This document shows positions 21,243 through 31,210 of a DNA stretch of 64,000 nucleotides, piece after piece. Position numbers and translations under genes: made by a program. How positions within the stretch are numbered: the stretch's first letter is position 1; every line of letters starts with the position of its first letter. Under the pieces are notes generated by a model. The model had not been told where the DNA came from, searched no databases, and was given only the letters and a program-made list of their open reading frames with translations. The stretch spans positions 66,700,281 to 66,764,280 of the forward strand of contig CM043956.1 of NCBI GenBank assembly GCA_014529385.2, written 5' to 3'. The DNA comes from Adiantum capillus-veneris (lineage: Eukaryota > Streptophyta > Polypodiopsida > Polypodiales > Pteridaceae).

Positions 21243-22281
21243 AAGTCTCCATCTCTAGGTCTTGTTGTCTACCCTGCTTCATGTCATACACAATTTTTTG
21301 TTGCTTTCCACCTACCTTATGATTTGGTCGCAACTCAAGGGAACCTGTCTCCCAATCTTGCCTAGCTTTCATAGCCATAAGCCAAGGTCTTCCAAGGATT
21401 AGCGGATAGCCCTCCCCCTTAGTTGGGATCACATAAGCATCAATTGAGATTGCGACACCAAAAGCTGAAACCTTCACTCCATTAACCTTTCCCACACAAG
21501 CCACCCTTACATTATTTTCCATCTTAGCTTGTAAGGAAGTTTGCTCGTTTACTTCCAAACCCAACCTGTGCATTAATTTCTCTGTCATAACACAAATCTC
21601 GGCTCCACCATCTACGTACACATTGGAGAATCGCTGACTCTGAATCTCTGCATCAATGACTGGCACGATATCCTTCATGCCTCTTGCACTAATAGACCCA
21701 ACTGACTTTGCCTTAGCCCTCCGGGTGCTGACCATCTTAGACCAGGTTCTACGCATCTTTGGGGAAAGGTGGAGAAGTTGCTGCCATGAAATCTTTGGTC
21801 CTTGCTTACTCACATCTGCTACCAGGTCGTAAGGTATGGATCCTACCCCAAGTGGAAAGTCTTCTACTCCTATGTGCCTCCTTGACCTACTCTTCCTTTT
21901 CTTGTCTCCTATCACTTGGGAGGAACCCTCATTCCCTTTATCCGGCTCTGAAGCTTCCATTTCATCAGTTCTTTGTCCCCTAACTCTCTTTATTGGCATG
22001 GCAACAGCTTCCTCCATTTTTTCTTTCCCTTTATCCTTACCATTGTCAAGACTTATGACAGAGACAGCCCTGTCCTCCCCTCCCGATGGTAGTGGAGGGA
22101 TCTCTGCTGGTGCTTGTGGTGGTGGAGAAGGGGTCCTCAATATTTGGATTGGTGGAGCCACGTGTGCATTTTGTCCATTTAGTGGCCTAGCTCGAGGAGG
22201 AGTGACTTGCTGGCGAGGAGGGCCGTCTTTGATTACCATTTCCTTGATAGCGTCGTGGATGGGGGCAATAATACATGCCAT
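21243..22281 (-). CDS. pol: gypsy pol N-terminal part: aspartic protease
   Basis: A frame from ATG 22281 overlaps the end of gag by 95 nt in the +1 frame relative to gag. The first 200 residues are linker (Pro-rich, then basic KKRKSRSRRH). The retroviral-type protease follows with active-site VDGGAE (D224; DGG in place of the usual DS/TG) and a second hallmark PLILGRPWL (about 293-301). The frame is cut by the CACTA element after codon 21244-21246 and continues in the same frame on the far side (13311 and below). Tat-like elements process Gag-Pol with this protease. A protein would need frameshifting or a recent indel in the overlap; which one is unclear. Confidence 0.85.
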
Positions 22282-23050
22282 GACCTACCTCTCCACAGTT
22301 GTAGCAAATGTACTCACGTGCTTGCCTTTGTCCTTCTTGTCTATTTCGTTCATTTCCTGGATGGGGAGCCCTTACACCTTGAACCAGATTGATGGACAGG
22401 CTCTCTAGTTGATTGGTGATTTGTTGAAGTAATTCTTGTTGAGAGGACTCTTGGTCTGTTGCTCCTGTCCCTGCTACTACCCTTGCCGTAGGTTGAGCTA
22501 GCGGTGGAGGCTCCATTCCCCCTTGTAGTTGAGCTTGGAATTTTAACTTCCTATCCTTCTCCCTTGCATAAGTCATCGCTTTATCAAAGGTATTTAGGAA
22601 TTTACCTTTTACCTTTTCTCGAAGGATCGGGTAAAGCCCTGCCAGGAAACAGTCCTTCTTTAGGCATTCTGGCGCCCTTTCTCCTTCACCTAGTGATGCA
22701 CACCATTTCTCCCACAGGTTGGAAAACTTTCCTTCATAGCTTCTATAGTCATTGGGTGATGTTTGGCGTAGCTCTAAGATCTGTCTCCATATCTCCTCTG
22801 GAGGCTCCTGGCGGCGAAATTCTTCGATGAAGACCATCTTTAAGGACTCCATCTTTAAGGCTCCCAGTCTCTCTTTCTTCAGGTGCCAAAGTTTGTACCA
22901 TAATTTTGCACCTTCCCTCAAGACCAAAGGAAAGGCCCTTAACTTAGTAGCTTCGTCATCCCTTCCCGATACCAGAAAGGCCATTTCCAAATTATCCAAA
23001 AAGTCTGGAGCAACCTCCCCAGGCTTACCATAAAAATTAGGGAAGGCCAT
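22187..23050 (-). CDS. gag: gypsy gag (capsid-like domain plus zinc knuckle)
   Basis: 287 residues from ATG 23050; an in-frame TTG lies 18 nt upstream, but a TAA blocks the frame just above it. It begins MAFPNFYGKPGEVAPDFLDN. The retrotransposon gag domain includes KLRAFPLVLREGAKLWY, FIEEFRRQEPPEEIWRQILE and LWEKWCASLG. A CCHC zinc knuckle CYNCGEVGHGMYYC lies near residues 249-262, followed by an Arg/Ser-rich tail. The length is ordinary for a Ty3/gypsy Gag without fused protease. It packages element RNA in cytoplasmic particles (family knowledge). No disruption seen. Confidence 0.92.
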   Translation of the reverse strand: MAFPNFYGKPGEVAPDFLDNLEMAFLVSGRDDEATKLRAFPLVLREGAKLWYKLWHLKKERLGALKMESLKMVFIEEFRRQEPPEEIWRQILELRQTSPNDYRSYEGKFSNLWEKWCASLGEGERAPECLKKDCFLAGLYPILREKVKGKFLNTFDKAMTYAREKDRKLKFQAQLQGGMEPPPLAQPTARVVAGTGATDQESSQQELLQQITNQLESLSINLVQGVRAPHPGNERNRQEGQRQAREYICYNCGEVGHGMYYCPHPRRYQGNGNQRRPSSPASHSSSS

Positions 23051-23141
23051 AAGTGAGAGAGTAAACAATTACACAAACAGCTCCAATTTATTTTAAAATA
23101 GAGTATGGTAATTACAATTTGGAGCTTTAGCACAACTTAGC

Positions 23142-23369
23142 TCAAAATAGGATGAAGATCGACACATCAAAGGAATGGTAATAGTCTAGTAAGGGTAGAA
23201 TGACAGGATGAGGAGAGCGCAAGATTTCCCCAAGTCTCTCGGCTCCAAACAACAGGGCTATTCTTTGCTGATAAAAGATTTTTCTATCAATACAAATATT
23301 CACACGGATATGACGCACAAAATGGAAAGGAAACATGCGGGGATCATCATTCTCATTATTAGCATCCAT
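23142..23369 (-). CDS. leader protein ORF0c of Tat-like gypsy element (copy 2)
   Basis: A 75-residue frame starting MDANNENDDPRMFPFHFVRH and ending in SFDVSIFILF. It matches copy 1 at 6751-6993 with few differences and is five codons shorter at the end. Copy 2 is the version in the pol-bearing unit, between ORF0b and gag. See the related protein at 54940-55164. Function unknown. Confidence 0.6.
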   Translation of the reverse strand: MDANNENDDPRMFPFHFVRHIRVNICIDRKIFYQQRIALLFGAERLGEILRSPHPVILPLLDYYHSFDVSIFILF

Positions 23370-23385
23370 ACTTACACACAAGAGC

Positions 23386-23919
23386 CTAGCTTAGTTGCAC
23401 CACCTTGGGACCAATGAGCCTGATCAGCCACAGAAGTTCAGCACCTCGGATCACTTCGACTCTTCCTAATGCATCTGTGAAGACGTAAGGCGTGATGGCA
23501 ACACTTTGTACAATGCTGAGCCTTTAAGCAAGCATCAATTGGATGCTATTACCATAATCAGCATGACGAATGAAAGTGACACCATTAATGTGTAGCACAT
23601 CATCAACTAAGATAGTTTCCTTAGATTGAGATAACTTCTTGAAAATTAGCAGCAAAGGTAGGGCAGGGAGGCTTTTCACCCGGTCTCCAAAGCACTTAGG
23701 ACAATATCCAAAGTGATCTTCACGCGGACAGGAGGTTGGCTTGGGATTGGTGGTGTCTGGATTCACAAAGTGCACTGGGAGCACTCGCAGACGGGCGGCA
23801 ATCTTGTAGGCAAGCCTTCGCCTCTTTGCTTTAGGAGGATTTAGGGGTGAGAGTCGTGGTTGCAAGTTGGAGGTTGAAGTTGGTTGCTCACTAGCCTTTT
23901 TCTTGCTTGTAGTGGTCAT
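23386..23919 (-). pseudogene. leader ORF0b of Tat-like gypsy element (copy 2, nonsense codon)
   Basis: Same protein as 7010-7543, from MTTTSKKKASEQPTSTSN, but a TAA at 23524-23526 replaces the Lys codon of copy 1 (LLAKRLS). Beyond it the frame continues recognisably to the usual TAG near 23386. The unit carrying pol therefore has a truncated ORF0b while the truncated tandem unit has the full one. Confidence 0.55.
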
Positions 23920-23956
23920 GTAATCCCTTATTAATGAGATTAAGCCAAATGTTACC

Positions 23957-24148
23957 TTACGCTTGAGCACGCGCTGCAACCTTGGGCCACTTAGGTGTAG
24001 AGGTGATCTTCCTCCTCTTAGTCGGCTCCTGAGGAAAGAGAGGTCTGGTGATGCTTTCTCTTCCCTTAATGTGTGTCACAGTACCTTCGTGTATGTTGAT
24101 GTAGAATATTTCAAGCTCGTGTGCGTTGGAGGTTTCTGGAGCACTCAT
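23957..24148 (-). CDS. leader ORF0a of Tat-like gypsy element (copy 2)
   Basis: A 63-residue frame, MSAPETSNAHELEIFYINIH and onwards, with a basic EPTKRRKITSTPK segment. It is ten codons longer than copy 1. It overlaps the region before ORF0b in another frame; a GTAACA donor-like site lies in the short gap. Function unknown; may be the first part of a composite leader protein. Confidence 0.35.
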   Translation of the reverse strand: MSAPETSNAHELEIFYINIHEGTVTHIKGRESITRPLFPQEPTKRRKITSTPKWPKVAARAQA

Positions 24149-24398
24149 AGGTTGAGAGGAGAGGTATATCAAGCTCTTCTTCTTACTCTCCTTCGTTGGC
24201 GACGATCACGAACAAGGCATGTAGAAGAACTTACTTCTCGAATTTCACTGCAACCTGGTAACAAGACCTCGATGAAAGCTTTTAAGGCCTCTAAAGCCTC
24301 CTCCTCTTCTGTTCTCCAATTTGCAAACTCCTCACGCCATTCGTCCATGTTGTAGATTGCACATCTTCATTGCTTGTGGACTCAAGGTCTGTGTAGCC

Positions 24399-24420
24399 CT
24401 CCTCCGTGGGAGCACCAAAA
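24399..24420 (-). promoter_or_regulatory. primer-binding site region beside LTR-A
   Basis: On the minus strand, immediately after the LTR end TATCA: TTTTGGTGCTCCCACGGAGG. Same position and nearly the same sequence as at 8023-8044. The primer tRNA is not identified. Confidence 0.6.
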
Positions 24421-25889
24421 TGATAGCGGGAAAAAGAGCAATGCAATCGGGTGGCCTCTGTACTCGTGCACACTCCACAAACCACGCCTCATGCAAACAA
24501 GCAAAGAACAAAACAAAGGGGGGGCACCACCCTAAATTAAGAGGTTTAGGGACCTCACACATAGTGCACATAGGCAAGTGAGACTTCTGGCATTATCATG
24601 GCATCAAAACATATGGCAAAACACATAGAAACGAAGTTTAGGGACCTTATGTAGCATATATATACACAAGACATCAGCTTTACAATACAACGGCATCTGA
24701 TCATACATAACAAGGATATAGAGAAGCAAGCCAAGGATGGCATAATCCCTTGTAAAAAAAAACAATCAACCCAGCAAGTAGGTATGATCCTACTAGCAAC
24801 ACATCAATACCTTAGAGAATGATGGCGAGGATGGTGGCCATGGAGCATGAGAGAAGACTCCTTATTTAGGTTTTAGGGCTAGTAATGTAGCATACTAGAG
24901 GGAGAGAGAGAGAGGGAGAGAGAGTAGAGCTCCATCCATAGCTCCTCGTTGTGAGCAATGTCGTCATAGCTTCATTGCTTGGTGAAGTGTTTTTTTGAGT
25001 GAGAGAAGGCCTCCTTATATAGGTTTTTGAGAGGGTTTAGGATTAGGGCTAAACATGCTTAAATCCGCTGATTGGGGTTACTTTTTGCTTAGGGTGGTCA
25101 ACAGATTGAGGTCACCTGATATGTCACCATCAAGATATTCTCTAGAGTGATGTGAGAGGGGAGGGTGAATGCTGATTTTTCTGATTGTGACACATGGGGA
25201 TAAGGCCTTGACTAGCATTTAAGAGCAGGTAAGGTGGTTGTTGAAACTGGAGGTTCTGCACATGTCAGGGGGGGACCTGCTGGGTCCTCCTGAATATCAA
25301 ATTCTCAAAAAAATCTCAACCATGGCTTCTTTTGACATGTGTTCTTTGGAAAAATCAGCATGTCTCTTTTCAACTCAAAAGTCTTTATCCCTGTTGACTC
25401 ACCTTTACCATAAGATTTTCCCCTTTTCTCCTCCTGTAACTGCATTGTTGATGCCCAATCACTGCTTCTAGTAACAGTGAACTGTTACCTACCAAATACT
25501 TATTGTGCAGTAAAAAAGTCACTGTAGGTAAAAAGTGATTTGTATTTACCATGTAGGTGAAAAATATTTACTGTAGGTAAAAAATATTTACTGTCGGTAA
25601 AAAAGTGAAAACGGAGTATGCTGTGCTGTAAGTCCACACGAGCATCCTTGTGTAAATTTCACTAGAAACTCACACCTAGAATGGGCTATTCTGTAAGATA
25701 TAGGTTGTAGGCATGCATAAGAGCTCGTTCCCACGTATCTTCTGTCCATGGCACTTTTTACTCTTTGGTGCTTGTGAAGTAGATTTTTCTTCTCTTTCGA
25801 GATCCCTTGGACTAGAGTATCCTCATCTCCCCAACAACTGACTGTGCCTTTATTGCATCTTCAGAAGGGGTCCTAAAAACCATGCATCA
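24421..25889 (-). repeat. LTR-A (5' LTR) of Tat-like gypsy element
   Basis: 1,469 bp, minus strand TGATGCATGG...GCTATCA, the partner of LTR-B at 8045-9564. Similarity between the two ends exactly at CATGCATCA (25889 and 9564), where flanking DNA begins. TATA box CCTATATAAGG lies at 25013-25021. The expected 5-bp target duplication beyond the other end cannot be checked because the second internal copy is truncated. Confidence 0.9.
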
Positions 25890-28293
25890 ACGTAATCATA
25901 AACTCATCATGTGTATTAATCAGCATGTTAAACATGATGAAATAATCATGGGGCAAGTTCATACGTACTTAGTTAATCCATACATGCACCCGTATACGAA
26001 AAAACAATCACCGAGAGGGTTACTACTTAGAAAAACGACGTAGAGAGAGATGATGATGGCTATGGAGTTTAGAGCTTCTCACCGTGCTTTGGAATCGATT
26101 GGGGGCTATTGAAAGGCTTCTTGCTTTGCAGCAAGAGAGCGGTGATGAGAGTTATGTAGAGGTATCCGCCACGAAAGCTTTTGAAGAGAGCTTATTTTAG
26201 GAGCTTCTAAGTTAGAGATTTAGAAAATATATTTTAGTCGTTTTAGGTTTGGGTGGAATTTGGCAAAATCTTATTGTTGTCCAAAGTCGTTTGACCTCCC
26301 AAAGTCATGAGACTTTTCATCTCTTTATTATCAACCTTTGGTTACTTTTTCAATCCATGCTATACCGTCCAATTTCCATAGCTTCCACTTTTTGAGTTCC
26401 CATTCCACCTCTCGATGTTTTAGAGTAAAGTAATAATTTTTTTTTTCTTTACAAGTTTTGGAGACTTATTTGACTCTTAATAACAATCAGTCTACTCCCC
26501 TTATTTCATATGATATATTTTCAAGCCAAGGGAAACCTAATGATAAGTGCATTGTGTTTAAAATCTACATAAAAGATTTGAGCCAAGGGGTCCACCTTTC
26601 AAAAATACCTACAACACGTGCATTCAAGAGTTATTTATAAAATGCCTCTACACACACTTCACCATGAAATAAAAGACCTCGATTTCATCAAGAACTTGTA
26701 ACTTTTTTTGAGTTTTCTATTTTAAATCCCTTTTGTTAATATAGCTTTGTAACTATTTGATATATTAAAAACCCCTCCGAGTGAACTCACATGCTACACA
26801 TACATATTTTGAGGTGGAGTCCCCAAGGGATTGGAGCTCAAGTGTTGATCGAGTGGATGATACACATTGAAGCTGGTAGTGGGACATTGAATACAAATGT
26901 CCATAGAATCCATGATTTGATAGTAGCCTTGATTACAAAGTGTAAAATTGTGAGGGATATATTGAGTCCATATATGTTGACTTTCACAATTTATTAACAC
27001 AACCATATTTTCATACACTCCTTGTTTTAAGGGGAAACATAATCACTAAGGTTAGAGTCATCATCACTGGTTTATTTAGTCTTTTGTCCATAATATGTAG
27101 CATAAGGTGGTTACAAAGCAGTTTTGCCACCTCCAAAAAGACCAACATCTAGTTGGTAAAGGAATAAATTCTTTGTATAAGTAAGGAAAAAAACTATAAT
27201 GGAGATCTAGTGTGTGAAGGTTGCAAACAAGGGGTAAGAATCAATTTCCAAATAATTCCACAAAAATCCATTTGAGCAGATAGATATGGTATAAGATTGA
27301 CATGCTATTTTCAAGATCTACCACCTAAAATCACTATGGGATGGATATCAACATGAGTCTTCCTACACGTCTCTACTTTGAAAGGAAATGGTATGAGAAA
27401 AATCATTATCTAGCTAGTTGTAAATAGATTGATTTCTCTTTTTGAGGGGTCTTGGACTTAATGCAAATGACTTATGGTGGTAGTTCTTCAAGGGATACTT
27501 AATGACAATAAATATGTCAATTATTCCTTCCTTGAGGTGAAAAGGAATAATTCAATCACTAAATTCTTGTGAGTGCTACTAACCCATTAAATCTATATTG
27601 TGGTAGATAAGTTCTCAATACTCTATTATTTCTTGAAATTTATTTTTTGTTTGTGTGTTGTGCTTGAGGACTAGGAGGGTTAGGTCTAACCACTTCTCTT
27701 CTATCTAATTCACCCTCCTTAATTTGACGAGTAGAGTGACCCTATCCGGGATACCTTATAATTTCTATAGAACTTCAAAGACTCTACTGGTCAATAGTCT
27801 TTCATTTACATTCAAAGTATATTGCACCATTAACTAGTCTACATTATTCCAGCAACAGATATCCTCATCTTACAAATGTGTCAGCTTGGATATTTCCTTT
27901 GTTGTTCACCTAGAAATAAGTCAACTTAGAGTTTTCATTGTAAGTCAGAGTACCTGAAGTATCAAAGGAAATATGAGGTTACCACTTTGTTTCTCTTCCT
28001 TAGCACCTTACAAAACCCTAGCTTGGAGTTCTAGAATTTTTTCATTCATTTTAGCCTCCTTACAAGAAGAGCTATACTTTGTCAATTATACCCCAAACCA
28101 TCACCGCTCAATCCTATTTCTGATTGAAATTGTGATGATATCTAAAGAGGTGCCACACCAATATTGGCACTACTACCCCCTACTTAGGTATAATAGTATA
28201 TGTGTATGCATGTAGATACGTATCTATGTGAGTGAGCGTGTATGTACATATCTATACAAGTGCTCATGTGTGTGTATATGCATGTATCATTAG
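25890..28293. other. no gene recognised
   Basis: AT-rich sequence with only short frames and no family motifs. 25890-26230 has a purine-rich, LTR-like look (GAGAGAGATGATGATGG, CTATGGAGTTTAGAG) but no partner was found. Confidence 0.4.
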
Positions 28294-28855
28294 GGAAAAT
28301 TTGGACTTTCAAAGGGGCCCTATAAGGACTTTTGACTTTCTCTCTCTTGTCCAAAATGGGCGTATGGTAATTTTTTTACAAATGAAATCAAAACTTGTCG
28401 GAAGTTTTGGATTTAGAATGTACTCATTGAGATCCATCCATTGATATATAGCATGGCATCAGATTCCTCATATTCTAGAAGATTCTATTTTTTGATGTGA
28501 CAACTCTGTCTTATAAATGGAATCTCTCCCTACATTTCAACTTTAGTGGGGAGGCCATAAATTGTACAAATAAACTCCAAATTTGTTGAAGTTTGGGTAT
28601 TTATAACCTACTTTCTAAGATCCTACTTTCTCCCTACATTTCAACTTTAGTGGGGAGGCCATAAATTGTACAAATAAACTCCAAATTTGTTGAAGTTTGG
28701 GTATTTATAACCTACTTTCTAAGATCCTTCCAATGATAGGCTGGTTGATAGGGTTTTGACAAAGCGTTCATGGACTTCACCGGGCTTCCCACTTTGGACA
28801 AGAGAGACAAAGTGAAACATCCTTATAGGGCCCCTTTGAGAGCCCAAACTTTCCA
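28294..28855. repeat. inverted-repeat structure with internal tandem duplication
   Basis: The left arm 28294-28360 (GAAAATTTGGACTTTCAAAG, GGGCCCTATAAGGA, CTCTCTTGTCCAAAATGGG) pairs with 28788-28855 read on the other strand, with several mismatches over about 67 bp. Inside, 28525-28624 is repeated exactly at 28629-28728 (104-bp period), and a diverged third copy lies at about 28375-28450. Could be a foldback/MITE-like element; no clear target duplication seen. Confidence 0.65.
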
Positions 28856-30282
28856 TAATGGTAAGCACTAAGTATGATTCTATATACATATCTATATGTG
28901 GGTGTGTGTGTGTATGTACATATGTGTGTGTGTGTGTGTGTGTGTGTGTTTGTGTATGATAGACCTTGCATGTATACATCTAATATGTCTCTCTTTGTAG
29001 AATAGGTGTAGATTAGGTATATGTTAAGGTGGAAAAGAGCTTGCATGTATACATCTGATATACCTCTCTTTGTAAACTATGTGTAGCCTTCATATGTATT
29101 GACCCTTTAAAAAATATATATGTGAATATAATTCATCTTCAACCATTATTGGGAACAAAAATAGGCATCAAGCATGAATTGCCATTCCAAGCTTAAAATG
29201 GGGATTTGTAAACAAAAAGATTAGACTGAGTAGTACAGGGAATTGATGCATATGAATAACTCTTTTCAATAGAAATGGTGTTATTTAGTCTAGTTTATAT
29301 GGATCCCCATCAAGGGACATTGTGAATTTGTTTTTGGTGTGTGTTTGTCAATTAAGGCTAGGGATCCAAGAAGTCAAAGTTCCACCAAATTAGGATATAA
29401 TTGTGATGTGTTAGGCTATGTTAGCTGATACTAACGTGATCGCACAAGGTTATATTTCCATAAAAGCCTTACAACTATATGACACCAACTTCAAGGTTCA
29501 AATTATGGGTCATAAATATCTTTGTGTATGAGGCCGGATGGCGTATAGAGTGATAGCTAAATATGAACTCCAGCTTCAAAGCCTATATAGGTAGTCTCAA
29601 GTTTCTTGGATGCACAATGGTGGGGTAGAGAATTATAGCTGACTAAGGTTGAGAGCGGACCACCTGCTAACTATAAAAGTGTCTATCAATACGCTTTCAG
29701 GTAGATTTCAAGGTACCCTATATTTAGAGAGCCACTAAATTGGTTGATAATTAGTCCCGTTGTTTGTTATCCGGTGGAGAGTGTGTGTGTGTGTGGCCCT
29801 CCCCAAACCCTAGGAGAAGGCCTACATGGTGGGAAGTAGCTCCCACTATGTGGAACCCTACAACCAACCAAGTGTGAACAAATGAGTGAAAAAAATATCC
29901 AAGTGAATAGTATAAAGTGCTCAAAGAGGTATTTATCATATGTAGAAAGGTTACCATTTTGGAAATGTGATGCGAGTATAGATTATATATAAGCATCAAA
30001 TTCATAGAAAAGCCCAAGTATACATTGTCAAGTACTAAGTAAGAAAGAATCTCTTACTATTCTTCACCATAGCTGAATTGAATTATGTTCAAGACAATAG
30101 TTTCTGGTGTTTCTATATGGAATGGTCCAATACCCTGAAAAAACACTACATATTAGGTTCATATCTTTAGAGGTAATCAATGACAAAAAACTACTTCTAG
30201 ATCTGTATAGTTTTACAAATTTGTATATGTATATTAAATACATTTGAGAAGGATCCAATATGATATACAAAATTGCTGACCA
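28856..30282. other. no gene recognised; (TG)n runs
   Basis: (TG)n at 28923-28949 and a shorter run near 29778-29793. No supported coding sequence. Confidence 0.5.
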
Positions 30283-30459
30283 TGTCAAGACAAGGGTCCT
30301 ACGAGGCAAGGCCCAACCTAGGGGGTCAGGGACCTAGGCCAAGGGCTTGGACTGGACCAGTGCGGATTGGGGATCCGCTTAGGGCAACAGCTAGGAGCTA
30401 GGCCTATATAAGGGGCGGTAGGGAGGAGGATCCTATGTCTCAGCTCCCTAGGTCTTACA
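30283..30459 (+). repeat. 5' LTR of short-LTR element
   Basis: 177 bp, TGTCAAGACAAGGG to GGTCTTACA, with TATA motif CTATATAAGG at about 30404-30413. The partner is 35686-35862. Confidence 0.88.
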
Positions 30460-30578
30460 CTAGTATCACAGCAAGGTGGAGACGAAGGGGGAAGGTGGAG
30501 CCATGGTGGAGAAGAAGGCATGGAGCTCTCTCTCTCTGAAGCGTGGATCTCTCTCTTTCTCCCTCTCTTTCAAAAACT

Positions 30579-30731
<153 letters not shown>

Positions 30732-31137
30732 GGGGCTTGGAGCTCATGGAGGCCGTGTGAAGAAGCAGGGCCGTGGGCATGGCCCCTTGAAACCACAACC
30801 CGAAGAGGATGAAGTAGGGCCGAGGGAGCGCATGCTTGCCCGGGATTTTTCAATCAATGACCTGCACAGTTTGGCTTCGGCCTTTCTCCAAAGAGGAGTG
30901 CCATGGCCGTCTCACCAGTTTTCTTCTCTTCATCCTAGCCATCCTGGCAAAGGAGCGCCCGCTGCAACCACTTTCTTCGTCTCTCCGTTGCCGCAACCAG
31001 AACGCCATCGCTGCAGCAAGTTTAGGGCACATATTTTTTTAAGAAAAACTTGGGGCAAGTGCCCACGGGAACTTCACTACACTCCGACAGGCTTTCCTCA
31101 TCTTAGGGAAACAGAAGGGCATACACATTAAACCTTT

Positions 31138-31210
31138 TGGAGATGCGGGGTATCGATCCCCATACCTCTCGCATGCTAAGAGATCGCTCTACCATCTGAG
31201 CTACATACTA
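31138..31210 (-). pseudogene. tRNA-Ala (AGC)-like pseudogene
   Basis: The minus strand reads TAGCTCAGATGGTAGAGCG (D arm and A box), TTAGCAT (anticodon loop, anticodon AGC), and GGGGATCGATACCCC (T arm and B box), ending CATCTCCA. This is the plant tRNA-Ala layout. The 5' acceptor strand TAGTATG pairs poorly with CATCTCC, and the anticodon stem ATCTC/GCGAG has mismatches, so it is probably not functional. It lies inside the short-LTR element; a tRNA-derived SINE head or captured tRNA are alternatives. Confidence 0.7.
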
